DNA of 64,000 nucleotides, from assembly GCF_000245795.1 (NCBI RefSeq), contig NZ_JH601133.1, positions 1,585,411 to 1,649,410 of the forward strand, in the 5' to 3' direction. The position numbers were made by a program, and so were the translations under genes. The notes beneath the pieces were generated by a model that saw only the letters and a program-made list of their open reading frames with translations, did no database searches and was not told where the DNA came from. This document shows, in pieces, positions 49,119-57,340 of this stretch. The stretch is from Facklamia languida CCUG 37842 (GTDB lineage Bacteria; Bacillota; Bacilli; Lactobacillales; Aerococcaceae). The number at the start of each line of letters is the position of its first letter. The first letter of the stretch is position 1.

Positions 49119-49794
49119 ATGTGCTCATACTGATAGTTAAGATCTTCACGTTGAATTTGATGTACTGCAGGAGTCATTTAACTAATTCTGACAGCATGAT
49201 AAATAGTATTCAGGTTCAAAAATAGCTCATGATCCTACTTTTATGGAAATTAGTCGAAAAGAGGGGGCTGATTAGATATAAAAATAGGTAAAGGTAGAAT
49301 AATTTATTTGAGTTTACATAATATACATTATCTTATTTTAGTGGAAGAAGTGGATTAAGATTTATTCTGATCAACAGTTCTTTAAGTTAATTTTACCTTT
49401 AATTAAGTGTCTAGTGTTTTATCTGATAATCCTCTTGTTTATTTAATGACGGTATCTACTAATCATCTAATTTTTTTATGATATAACCATCATGTTATCT
49501 CACAGGTAAATTCAATTCACTTTACCTACAATAGGATTTTTATTTTTAGTCTAGAATTCTGCTTATCTATTTTTTAATGAAACATATAACGAGTTAATCT
49601 TGTCTTATGATACTCGATTATAAAAACAGCATTTAATTCTTTCAGATTCGATATTGGTCGTCAATTAAATTTAACCTTATAAATGATTGTACTTTAAAAT
49701 TTTTTATCGGCTTAAGCTATTTTAAATCAGAAAATTTGATATCGCTTTCATTGTATGGCATGATCAACGTATCATTAAATAAGGAGGAACTACA
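49119..49794. other. AT-rich gene-free region upstream of the amidase gene
   Basis: About 675 nt of AT-rich sequence with no ORF of note and no CR element. The inverted repeat AGGTAAA-N10-TTTACCT (49504-49510 / 49521-49527) could be an operator. No promoter is convincing. Confidence 0.4.
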
Positions 49795-51090
49795 ATGGAT
49801 TTCAAACAAACAGTCTTTGTTAATAATTTTACAAATGCAATACTCGACCCAGAACTTCCTTTTGATTACCATGTTAAAGACGGTGGACATATTATCGCTA
49901 ATACAGCTCCTGGCTGTTGGGGACCTATGATAACGCCTGCACTTAAAGGTGGCCACGAGGTAACTCAACCTGTCTACGTGGAAGGCGCGGAGATTGGCGA
50001 TGCCATTGCAATTCATATCGAAAATATAACTGTAACTTCCCGTGCAACGGCTTCCGGAAATGATCGGCCTAATCCTGATAATTTTATTAATGATCCATTC
50101 GTTGATCCTAAATGTCCAAAGTGTGGTGCACTTAATCCAGCTACTGACATTGAAGGAATTGGCTATGAAGCAATTCATTGTCATGAATGTGGCGAGAGTT
50201 TTCTTCCATTTGATATAACAAATGGCTATACGATGGTTTTTAACTCTGATTTAGGTCTAGGTCTAACCCTTGATAAAGATCATGCTGAGGAAATTGCTAA
50301 GAACAGTCTTGAATGGATGGAAACACCAGAGAACTCCATCCAAAATCCAATCACAACCCTTGCTCCTAATGATATTGTAGGATTAGTTGCTAGAATGCGC
50401 CCCTTTTTAGGACAATTAGGGACTGTTCCCTCACAAGCCTTTCCGGATTCACACAATGCAGGTGATTTTGGGCAAGCTTTATTAGGTGCCAGTCACGAAT
50501 ACGGCAAAACTGAGGAGGACTTAATTCATAGGACGGATGGTCACATGGATGTGAATAGAGTTCGTCAAGGTGCAGTTCTAATTGCTCCTGTTAAGGTCCC
50601 TGGCGGTGGTGTTTATATTGGTGATATGCATGCTATGCAAGGTAACGGGGAGATTGCCGGTCACACGACGGATGTGGCAGGTGTGGTACAACTTAGAGTA
50701 GAGGTAATTAAAAATCTTAACAACCAAGGTCCTATTTTGTTACCTGTTGCAGAAGACCTCCCCTACTTAGCCCAGCCATTTACTGAAAAAGAATATCAAC
50801 AAGCTCAAGATTTTGCTAAACAATGGGATGGAATTAAACTTGAAGAGTCTCTCCCAATATCTTTCATTGGCACTGGAGCAAGTCTAAATGAAGCAACAAG
50901 TAATGGACTCGAGCGAGCTGCCGATTTTCTTGGCATAACAGTCCCTGAAGTCATGAATCGTGCAACCGTAACAGGTGCAATTGAAATCGGACGGCTTCCT
51001 GGAGTTGTTACTGTCACCTTTTTAGCACCACTTGAAATCATTCAAAACGAAAAACTATTAGAAGTGATAAAACGTCAATACGATCGTTAA
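49795..51090 (+). CDS. Acetamidase/formamidase family protein with zinc-ribbon insert
   Basis: This 431-residue hydrolase is of the FmdA/AmdA family, which releases ammonia from short amides. Family landmarks are GHEVTQPVYVEGAEIGDAIAIHI, SHNAGDFG, KVPGGGVYIGDMHAMQGNGEIAGHTTDV and PGVVTVTFL. Between residues 104 and 135 there is an insert with C107-x2-C110 and C129-x2-C132 that looks like a small zinc ribbon. The gene is AT-richer than most neighbours and sits alone after a long AT-rich leader, hinting at transfer. Substrate is an inference from family. Its last few codons are copied at about 53796. Confidence 0.85.
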   Translation: MDFKQTVFVNNFTNAILDPELPFDYHVKDGGHIIANTAPGCWGPMITPALKGGHEVTQPVYVEGAEIGDAIAIHIENITVTSRATASGNDRPNPDNFINDPFVDPKCPKCGALNPATDIEGIGYEAIHCHECGESFLPFDITNGYTMVFNSDLGLGLTLDKDHAEEIAKNSLEWMETPENSIQNPITTLAPNDIVGLVARMRPFLGQLGTVPSQAFPDSHNAGDFGQALLGASHEYGKTEEDLIHRTDGHMDVNRVRQGAVLIAPVKVPGGGVYIGDMHAMQGNGEIAGHTTDVAGVVQLRVEVIKNLNNQGPILLPVAEDLPYLAQPFTEKEYQQAQDFAKQWDGIKLEESLPISFIGTGASLNEATSNGLERAADFLGITVPEVMNRATVTGAIEIGRLPGVVTVTFLAPLEIIQNEKLLEVIKRQYDR

Positions 51091-51098
51091 ATATAAAG

Positions 51099-51141
51099 AA
51101 ATACCTGCTTTTGCTCCAAACATGGTCATAAGCAGGTATTT
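51099..51141 (+). terminator. Terminator of the amidase gene
   Basis: AAATACCTGCTT (51099-51110) pairs perfectly with AAGCAGGTATTT (51130-51141), followed by GTTT. A mutated copy lies at about 53812-53854. Confidence 0.8.
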
Positions 51142-51224
51142 GTTTATTCAGATCAATCATATCACTATCCCCCTAATTTCCCCTTCCGCTATAATAAAAA
51201 AAACGACATGAAGGAGTGAAGCCT

Positions 51225-52121
51225 ATGAAGAAATGCTTGCTGACAGTGTTCTGCCTCCTCTTGATGCCCCTGTCCTTGGTGAAGGCCCAGGAAGGCCAAT
51301 ACCGGCCTGAGGACTTTGATGGGGATTATGGCATTATCACTTTTCTAACGGGTCAAACAGACGAAGAAAATCGGATTCCAACGGACTCTGGGGATATGAA
51401 GGCGATTATGGACCAGATCCTGGTCTATCTTGCTAATACTCGGGTCAGTGATGTGCAAGGTCTCCAATTCCAGAGTGGGATTAGTCGATTGAAGAATAGT
51501 TTCGAAGCTACCACTCGAATTGAAGAGGGTGTGATTAAGTCCTTGACACCGGGAGCCGAGAGCTTGCAGGATCCTATTATTTCAGAAGGACCTTCGCCCT
51601 ATCCTATTTTTGAAGTGGATGTTGAATTTACCACAGATGATTACACTTATATTGTTTTTGACCGCAAGGAAGCTTACTTAGTAGGTATTAGTGGGTCTCC
51701 TGATAGTTCACAGTTTCTAACCATCGAAGTTATGGGGCAAGCCGATCATGTGGTCTTAAATGATCAGATTGACCAGCCTCTTTATACGGAATTTCTGCCG
51801 GATGGTTATGTCACGAATGAGAATGGTTATCAGACCGTTCCTTATGATGAGCTCTTACAGATGCCCGAGAATACGACGGTAAATGTCTTTGTGACAGGCC
51901 GCGTGAAAAAGATCTTATCGAGTTCAGCTAACCATTACAAGTTTGTCTTAGAAGACGACGAAGAGGGTAATCTCTATGTGATTGACTGGACCTTCGATCA
52001 ACTCGAAGACCTTAAGGTTGGCGACCAGGTGACGGTTGAAGGTGCCTATGGTGGTCCAACAGAATTGGGGGTTCCTTATATCGGCAGCGGCCAATACGAT
52101 AGTGTCACGATCGACAAGTAA
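51225..52121 (+). CDS. Secreted protein A1, unknown family with C-terminal OB-like fold
   Basis: This 298-residue exported protein starts at ATG 51225, 8 nt after AAGGAG; a GTG at 51216 is in frame. The signal peptide ends near LVKAQE. The N-terminal domain (about 25-180) begins YRPEDFDGDYGIITFL and holds an RIPTDSGD motif. The C-terminal part (about 215-298: NVFVTGRVKKILSSSANHYKFVLEDDEEGNLYVIDW..GDQVTVEGAYGGPTELG) resembles a small OB-fold. It is followed by paralogue B1, and the pair is repeated at 53.9-55.9 kb. A TATAAT is at 51190-51195. No lipobox or LPXTG. Confidence 0.75.
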   Translation: MKKCLLTVFCLLLMPLSLVKAQEGQYRPEDFDGDYGIITFLTGQTDEENRIPTDSGDMKAIMDQILVYLANTRVSDVQGLQFQSGISRLKNSFEATTRIEEGVIKSLTPGAESLQDPIISEGPSPYPIFEVDVEFTTDDYTYIVFDRKEAYLVGISGSPDSSQFLTIEVMGQADHVVLNDQIDQPLYTEFLPDGYVTNENGYQTVPYDELLQMPENTTVNVFVTGRVKKILSSSANHYKFVLEDDEEGNLYVIDWTFDQLEDLKVGDQVTVEGAYGGPTELGVPYIGSGQYDSVTIDK

Positions 52122-52262
52122 GCGTTGCGTTTGAGCAATCATTGATGATTTGCGTGTGAATGATAATTAGTCGCTTCGTTTACCGCAAAAGACACAATTT
52201 GTTTAGAAAGCTTGATTGGATCGTGTTGCTGATTAGAACCACATAATAAAGGAGGAAACTCT

Positions 52263-53186
52263 ATGAAGAAACGTTTGCTCAAAATAATCACCCTGGTCCT
52301 CTTAACTTGGCCCACTGCCTTACTTCATGCCCAAGAAACCTCCTATACCATCCAGGATTTCGAGGGTGAATATGGCTTGACGATGATTACCATGGAAATG
52401 GTTGACGCGGACAAACGAATCCCCATTGATTCTGAAGATCCGCAAGCGATTATAGATCAAATTCTTAGAACCATTAATGATCTACGCCTGGATTCTGTCC
52501 ATCGATCCAGTTTTGTGGATGGTTATCAGCGATTGAAAGAAGATTTTGAGTCTTCATTTGAAGTAGACGGTGGTAAATTTATCGAAGAAACCACAAACCA
52601 CGGCTTACAGAAAGAGAAAATTATCGACGCCAATCAGCCCACCCCGCTGCCTATCTTCGAGACCAAGGCAAATTCCCCCCTCTATGATGTCGGTTATTTG
52701 GTCTTTGATAAGCACGACCTCTATCACATCGACATTGCGGACTACAAGGAGGAAGGCCAGACCCTCTATATCGATGTCTTAGGCAAAAAAGACCATGCCA
52801 TTATAAATAATCAAATTGATCAACCCCTCTTTGCCGCCCTGCTACCTGAAGGCATTGTCTTTGATGAATATGGCTATCAAGATGCTTCCTACGACGACCT
52901 CCTTGCCATGCCCGATTGGACGTCCTTGGAAGTAACATTCACAGGCAAGATCGTTAAGATCCTCGAGCTAGAAAGCTATGCTTATGAGTTTATCGTTGAG
53001 GATAATAAAGACTCGAATCAATATTATGTCAAGTGGAATTCTGAACCCAATCTAGACATCGCCGAAGGTGACACCGTCTACATCAGAGGTCAGTACATGG
53101 AAATGAGAATGGACTATGAAACCAATCAGGAATATCCTTACATCATAGTGACCAAAGAAACAGATACGGTTGAGAAGGTGGACTAG
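52263..53186 (+). CDS. Secreted protein B1, paralogue of A1
   Basis: This 307-residue exported protein has a signal peptide ending at LLHAQE. It shares with A1 the order Y(T/R)..DF.G.YG, RIPIDSEDPQAIIDQIL, RLKEDFE and LPIFE, then NNQIDQPLF and an OB-like C-terminal part (LEVTFTGKIVKILELESYAYEFIVEDNKDSNQYYVKWNSEPNLDIAEGDTVYIRG). A1 and B1 are distant paralogues; B1 is much closer to B2. The AAGGAGG start is strong. The 140-nt gap from A1 has no terminator, so the pair may be cotranscribed. Confidence 0.75.
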   Translation: MKKRLLKIITLVLLTWPTALLHAQETSYTIQDFEGEYGLTMITMEMVDADKRIPIDSEDPQAIIDQILRTINDLRLDSVHRSSFVDGYQRLKEDFESSFEVDGGKFIEETTNHGLQKEKIIDANQPTPLPIFETKANSPLYDVGYLVFDKHDLYHIDIADYKEEGQTLYIDVLGKKDHAIINNQIDQPLFAALLPEGIVFDEYGYQDASYDDLLAMPDWTSLEVTFTGKIVKILELESYAYEFIVEDNKDSNQYYVKWNSEPNLDIAEGDTVYIRGQYMEMRMDYETNQEYPYIIVTKETDTVEKVD

Positions 53187-53356
53187 AAGCGATCTCAAAT
53201 ATGAGGACGGGATTTCCTAAGTGGGCGTGAAGGTAAAGGGTCACTGATTGAATGGGGCTGTGCATCACGCTATAAGGATGACCAGCAACTGCATGAACCC
53301 ACGTAAGTTCACCAAATTTTATGACAATAGTATCAAAAAGTCGTTCGTTTCTCTCA

Positions 53357-53387
53357 CAAGAACTGCCTTCAAGTGAAGGCGGTTCTT
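53357..53387 (+). terminator. Hairpin downstream of B1
   Basis: CAAGAAC-GCCTTCA (53357-53371) pairs with TGAAGGC-GTTCTTG (53374-53387), with one mismatch. The following T tract is weak. Confidence 0.55.
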
Positions 53388-53453
53388 GATTCTATCTACC
53401 CTCCCTACTCAGCGTTTCATCGCTAGCTAGGCATACACTGGAGGTAGTTATCC

Positions 53454-53483
53454 GCTGTCCGAGAGATCAAGCGGCTTTTTTGT
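53454..53483 (+). terminator. Short hairpin with T run
   Basis: CCGCT (53454-53458) pairs with AGCGG (53472-53476), followed by CTTTTTT. Confidence 0.5.
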
Positions 53484-53571
53484 TTTGTGAAGAATGAGGT
53501 GCTAGATAATTTAGGAGAGGTCCATTGAAGCGGTCTATCGCCTAACAAGTTTCAGGAATGGCGTGGGTCGG

Positions 53572-53683
53572 TTCGTTTTATTGGTCAGGATAAAACGAAG
53601 ATGGTGGGCGAATTCGTTTTATTTTATGTAATAAAGCGAACTTTATCTTGAGATTCACTTTATTTTTCAAAATAAAACGAATC
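53572..53683. repeat. Three consecutive inverted repeats of the TTCGTTTTATT type
   Basis: Pair 1: TTCGTTTTAT (53572-53581) with ATAAAACGAA (53590-53599). Pair 2: TTCGTTTTATT (53613-53623) with AATAAAGCGAA (53630-53640). Pair 3: GATTCACTTTATT (53652-53664) with AATAAAACGAATC (53671-53683). The same motif is thus repeated six times in alternating direction in a gene-free gap. It could be an operator array or hairpin cluster. Confidence 0.75.
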
Positions 53684-53795
53684 TGTTCCCAACACAGCTT
53701 TATTTCTAAAACTAAAATTGACCCACTTCCCAAATTAAGATGATTTACAATTATAAACTGATCTCCTCCCCCTTCACAAAACTCTCATCCATACC

Positions 53796-53860
53796 GATCG
53801 TTAAACATCAAGAATTACCTGCTTTTGCTCCAAACATGGTCATAAGCAGTTAATTGTTTA
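53796..53860 (+). repeat. Duplication junction: copy of the amidase 3' end and terminator
   Basis: CGATCGTTAAA, then ACCTGCTTTTGCTCCAAACATGG and TCATAAGCAG, reproduce 51081-51138. The hairpin arms are partly decayed. This fixes the left edge of the tandem duplication that created A2-B2, at the last codons of the amidase gene. Confidence 0.8.
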
Positions 53861-53938
53861 TTCAGATCAAGCATATCACTATCCCTCTAATTTCCCCTTC
53901 CGCTATAATTAAAAAAACGACATGAAGGAGTGAAGCCT

Positions 53939-54838
53939 ATGAAGAAATGCTTGCTGACAGTGTTTTGCCTCTTCTTGATGCCCTGGTCGATCGCCCATGC
54001 CCAAGAAGGTTCTTTCACCCCTGAGGACCTAAATGGGGAATATGGAACGATTACCTATCTTATGGGTCAAATAGTGGTGGATGAACCGATTCCGATAGAT
54101 TCTAAGGATAAGGGGGCCATCTTAGACCCGATTATGGTGGAGATTGCGAAGGCTCGCATCGATTGGATTCAAAGTCTTCAATTCCAGGAAGGCATTAACC
54201 GCTTAAAGATGGACTACGAAGCCTCCAGGCAGATTAAGGACGGCGTCATTTCCATGCTATCCCCTGGTGCTGAGAGCTTAACTCAGACCATTGTGGCTGA
54301 TGGGCCTTCAGACGTTCCCATCTTTCCAGTTGAATCAGATTTTATGACACTTGATAATGCCACTTATATTATTTTGGACCAGTATGATGTCTATCTGGTA
54401 GGCGTTCAAGGCACACCGGATGGCCAACAGACCTTAACCGTTGAAGTGCTGGGGCAAAAGGACCATGTCCTCTTGAATGATCAAATCGATGAACCCCTTT
54501 ATACCCCATTTCTGCCAGACGATCGCCAAGTCAATGAGAATGGTTATCAGACCGTTCCCTACGAAGAACTCTTAAGTTTGCCTCAGGGCCAAACCTTAAA
54601 TGTTTTGGTCAAGGGCCGGGTCAAAGAAATCATCGATCAATCCGATAAATCTTGTCGATTTATCCTCCAGTCGAACCAAGACGACAATCTCTATTTCATC
54701 TATTGGTTCGGTGACCAGGTCCAGCCACTATCGGTGGATGATAAAGTCACCGTTGAAGGCGGCTATGGTGGCCCGACCGAAGATAATCTACCCTTTATTA
54801 ACAGTGGTAATTTCAATCAAGTCATCATTGAAGAGTAA
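53939..54838 (+). CDS. Secreted protein A2, tandem copy of A1
   Basis: This 299-residue exported protein starts at ATG 53939, with the same leader and AAGGAG site as A1. Signal peptide and first residues (MKKCLLTVFCL) are nearly identical to A1, while the mature region has diverged substantially (YTEFLPDGYVTNENGYQTVPYDELL against YTPFLPDDRQVNENGYQTVPYEELL). The OB-like C-terminus is kept (LNVLVKGRVKEIIDQSDKSCRFILQ..VDDKVTVEGGYGGPTEDNLPFI). Faster change of the exposed part than of the signal peptide suggests selection on the mature protein. Confidence 0.75.
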   Translation: MKKCLLTVFCLFLMPWSIAHAQEGSFTPEDLNGEYGTITYLMGQIVVDEPIPIDSKDKGAILDPIMVEIAKARIDWIQSLQFQEGINRLKMDYEASRQIKDGVISMLSPGAESLTQTIVADGPSDVPIFPVESDFMTLDNATYIILDQYDVYLVGVQGTPDGQQTLTVEVLGQKDHVLLNDQIDEPLYTPFLPDDRQVNENGYQTVPYEELLSLPQGQTLNVLVKGRVKEIIDQSDKSCRFILQSNQDDNLYFIYWFGDQVQPLSVDDKVTVEGGYGGPTEDNLPFINSGNFNQVIIEE

Positions 54839-54921
54839 GCTGTCTCCCCTGCTTTCGACAAATTATCGTAACAATCACTCACACTCGATTCAATTCAAGC
54901 TTTAACTAAGGAGGTTATCCC

Positions 54922-55851
54922 ATGAAAAATCACATGATTCGCCTTGTACTCACCCTCTTCCTTCTTTGGCCCAGTCACTTGATTCAGGCTGAAGAGCCCT
55001 CTTATACTATTCAAGACTTGGAGGGAGAATATGACTATGCCCTTCTTGCTTCAGGATCTTTGGAGGCTGACCAACGGATACCAGTTGAATCTAAGGACCC
55101 GCAAGAACTTTTGGACCATATTCTCAAGGCCATCTACGACCTGAAGACCGACCCCCTTTATGGTAGAGGTCTAGCGAGTGGTCTATATCGTTTAAAGGAA
55201 GACTTTGAGGCCAGTTACCTGGTCAAAGATAAAAAATTCATCTGGGTCAGCATGATGGAAGGTGAGGACGATATTACCCAAGATTTTATCAAGCCAGACC
55301 AAGCAAGAACGGTCCCCCTCTTCGAACTCAAACCGGCCTCCGGATTGAAAGATTATGAATATTTAGTCCTTGACCACCAAGAGCTCTACTACTTCACCCT
55401 TTCAGACTATAAAGCCGATGGACAAATGATTGACTTGAAGGTCCTCGGCAAAAAAGATCATCCGATCCTTAACAACCAGATTTCTGAATCCCTGCTCAAA
55501 CCCTTCATGCCAGAAGGTTATGACATTGATGCATCGGGTTATCGCATAATTCCTTATTCAGATCTCCTGTCACAGGAAGAATTTGAACACGAAGCCATCA
55601 TGGTTGAAGGAGAGATTACTCAGATGATCATGGCTGAAGAGTACGGTTATCGATTCACGATCGCGGCTGGTGATGGGTCTGAAGAGTACTCTGTCAATTG
55701 GAACTACGAACCGGACTTGGACTTGACCGAAGGTGACCACGTGATCATCCGAGGAAGTTATTTAGGTGTTGAAGAACAAGTTGAAACCGGTGAGACCCTC
55801 CCCCACCTTTTAGTCAGCGGTCCGGATCAATCAGTCGAAAAGGTCGAGTAA
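54922..55851 (+). CDS. Secreted protein B2, tandem copy of B1
   Basis: This 309-residue exported protein has a signal peptide ending at LIQAEE. It parallels B1 across its length: SYTIQDLEGEYDYALL, RIPVESKDPQELLDHIL, YRLKEDFEASY, LKVLGKKDHPILNNQIS and the end VEKVE. It starts 83 nt after A2 behind AAGGAGG. The C-terminal OB-like part is MVEGEITQMIMAEEYGYRFTIAAGDGSEEYSVNW..EGDHVIIRGSYLG. Unknown function. Confidence 0.75.
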   Translation: MKNHMIRLVLTLFLLWPSHLIQAEEPSYTIQDLEGEYDYALLASGSLEADQRIPVESKDPQELLDHILKAIYDLKTDPLYGRGLASGLYRLKEDFEASYLVKDKKFIWVSMMEGEDDITQDFIKPDQARTVPLFELKPASGLKDYEYLVLDHQELYYFTLSDYKADGQMIDLKVLGKKDHPILNNQISESLLKPFMPEGYDIDASGYRIIPYSDLLSQEEFEHEAIMVEGEITQMIMAEEYGYRFTIAAGDGSEEYSVNWNYEPDLDLTEGDHVIIRGSYLGVEEQVETGETLPHLLVSGPDQSVEKVE

Positions 55852-55938
55852 GTAGTGCAAGTGAGCACTGGTAATGGAGCCAAGTGAAAGTTGATAGATG
55901 ATTGAGGCATCGCATGATCCTTTATGAGACTTTTTAAG

Positions 55939-56056
55939 CAAACACCGATTCTAAAAATCATAGAAAGCTTAGGCAGGCTATCATGCGTCCTAGTTAGACA
56001 TTTCCGTAGGACCGTTTGAGTTTATCTTCCTATGATTAAAGAATCGGTGTTTTTTC
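55939..56056. repeat. Divergent palindromic element related to the CR family
   Basis: AAACACCGATTCT (55939-55951) pairs with AGAATCGGTGTTT (56040-56052). The inner arms AATCATAG / CTATGATT are also shared with CR outer stems. The interior lacks the CR P2 and P3 sequences. The T run after the right arm makes it a probable terminator of the B2 unit. Confidence 0.6.
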
Positions 56057-56131
56057 GCTTATAGAATGTTGTTTTTACAAAAGATCTATATAATCAAAAA
56101 CTATAAAGAAAGAAACCTTGGTATTCTCTCC

Positions 56132-56476
56132 TTATTTATCCGCAAAGTAGTAAATCGCGGTCACCACCAAGGGAATGGCACTGACCAGGATCATGATCAA
56201 TGCCAGTCTGGCCTTCTTCTTGAGGACTTGGTAATCAGATTCTTCCTGAGAGGTCAATGGCCGGCGTGGATGTTTACGACGGACGATCAGATACAAGGGC
56301 AAGACACCAGAACCGTCACTATTCTGTAGGCTGAGGAGGGCCCAGAGGCCTGGACGTTTCATCCCTCTCGCTTCGGCATCGATTTTAACCAGGTGATAGA
56401 TATTATAATTGAAGAAGATACCCGCCATGATTAAGCAAGCGCCAGTGATGACCATGATGACAAGATAGATATTCAT
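56132..56476 (-). CDS. Small membrane protein partnered with an XRE regulator
   Basis: This 114-residue protein has two hydrophobic segments at its ends (residues about 3-24 and 90-108) and a charged middle (IVRRKHPRRPLTSQEESDYQVLKKKAR). The start at 56476 has AAGGAGG upstream. It lies 13 nt after the XRE/membrane regulator gene, so the two form a unit. Not recognised beyond this. Confidence 0.65.
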   Translation of the reverse strand: MNIYLVIMVITGACLIMAGIFFNYNIYHLVKIDAEARGMKRPGLWALLSLQNSDGSGVLPLYLIVRRKHPRRPLTSQEESDYQVLKKKARLALIMILVSAIPLVVTAIYYFADK

Positions 56477-56489
56477 ATGTTTTTCCTCC

Positions 56490-56894
56490 TTAGAAGCGGC
56501 GGATAATCTCAAAGTAGATCATACTCGCCAGGGTTAAGCTAACAATAAATAGTGCAACCAGCGTCACTTGGAAGGGAATCCATTGACTGATCAAGAGAAT
56601 AAAGAGGATGGCCAAGACACCCAATACGATGGACCGGATGAGGGCCTTATTACTCTTTACAATATCGGTACTTTCGTCCAAATGTTTCATATAATCTTTA
56701 CTTCCTTTCAATAGATAGTCGAGGCTGACTTGGTAAAGTTCACTTAAGGCGATGACATTTATTACATCCGGATAGGTCTTATCATTCTCCCAATTCGAGA
56801 TGGACTGCCTGGATACGCCAATTGCTTCTGCGACTTTCTCCTGGGTCATCCCAGCTTGGAGACGCGCCTCCTTCAATAATTCGCCAATTGTCAT
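56490..56894 (-). CDS. XRE-family regulator with membrane helices
   Basis: This 134-residue protein has an N-terminal Cro/C1-type helix-turn-helix (residues about 3-63: GELLKEARLQAGMTQEKVAEAIGVSRQSISNWENDKTYPDVINVIALSELYQVSLDYLLKG). A linker follows, then two membrane helices (about 84-130). Such membrane-tethered XRE proteins may act as sensors or as repressors that release on membrane stress. AAAGGAG precedes the start. Confidence 0.85.
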   Translation of the reverse strand: MTIGELLKEARLQAGMTQEKVAEAIGVSRQSISNWENDKTYPDVINVIALSELYQVSLDYLLKGSKDYMKHLDESTDIVKSNKALIRSIVLGVLAILFILLISQWIPFQVTLVALFIVSLTLASMIYFEIIRRF

Positions 56895-57086
56895 ATGCTG
56901 TTCTCCTTTCTGACTTGAACTTACCCCTTCTGACTAGGAAGGTCTATCGAAGATCTTGGACTTTGAACCTATTTTTTGACAAAACAACTTGCATCTTGGA
57001 ATCATCCCCCTGTCAAACACCTTTGACATGGCTTAGGAATAGGCTTTGTAGCATATGAATACCAAGCACAGGTGAACCGCGATCAT

Positions 57087-57123
57087 GGGGACTAACGGAT
57101 CGACTTAACTTTATTTAGTCCCC
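57087..57123. promoter_or_regulatory. 9-bp inverted repeat upstream of the XRE gene
   Basis: GGGGACTAA (57087-57095) pairs with TTAGTCCCC (57115-57123). It stands alone in the 390-nt gap 56895-57285, nearly 200 nt from the XRE start. Role unknown. Nothing else is recognised in this gap. Confidence 0.4.
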
Positions 57124-57285
57124 TGATTTCGTTTGGCTCCTTGAAATTATATCAAAAAGAGACCGGGTTGAGAGCGATTATCAAGTGATGGCTGGGAAAA
57201 AATATTCATTATAAATCATGAAAGGTGGGAAGACAGAAGCCTTGGCTGCCCTCTTCTGTTATCATTCCGGTCGACCAAAGACAAA

Positions 57286-57311
57286 AAGCCCAACACCACA
57301 GTGTCAGGCTT
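57286..57311 (-). terminator. Terminator of the membrane-anchored repeat protein gene
   Basis: AAGCC.AACAC (57286-57296) pairs with GTGT..GGCTT (57301-57311). On the minus strand it is followed by TTTTTGT. Confidence 0.65.
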
Positions 57312-57340
57312 CTTTTACATTATTTGTATTTATTCTTTGC

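Noticed and set aside
49717-50184. 155-residue minus-strand frame at the amidase start
   Set aside because: Antisense to conserved amidase blocks; no ribosome site.
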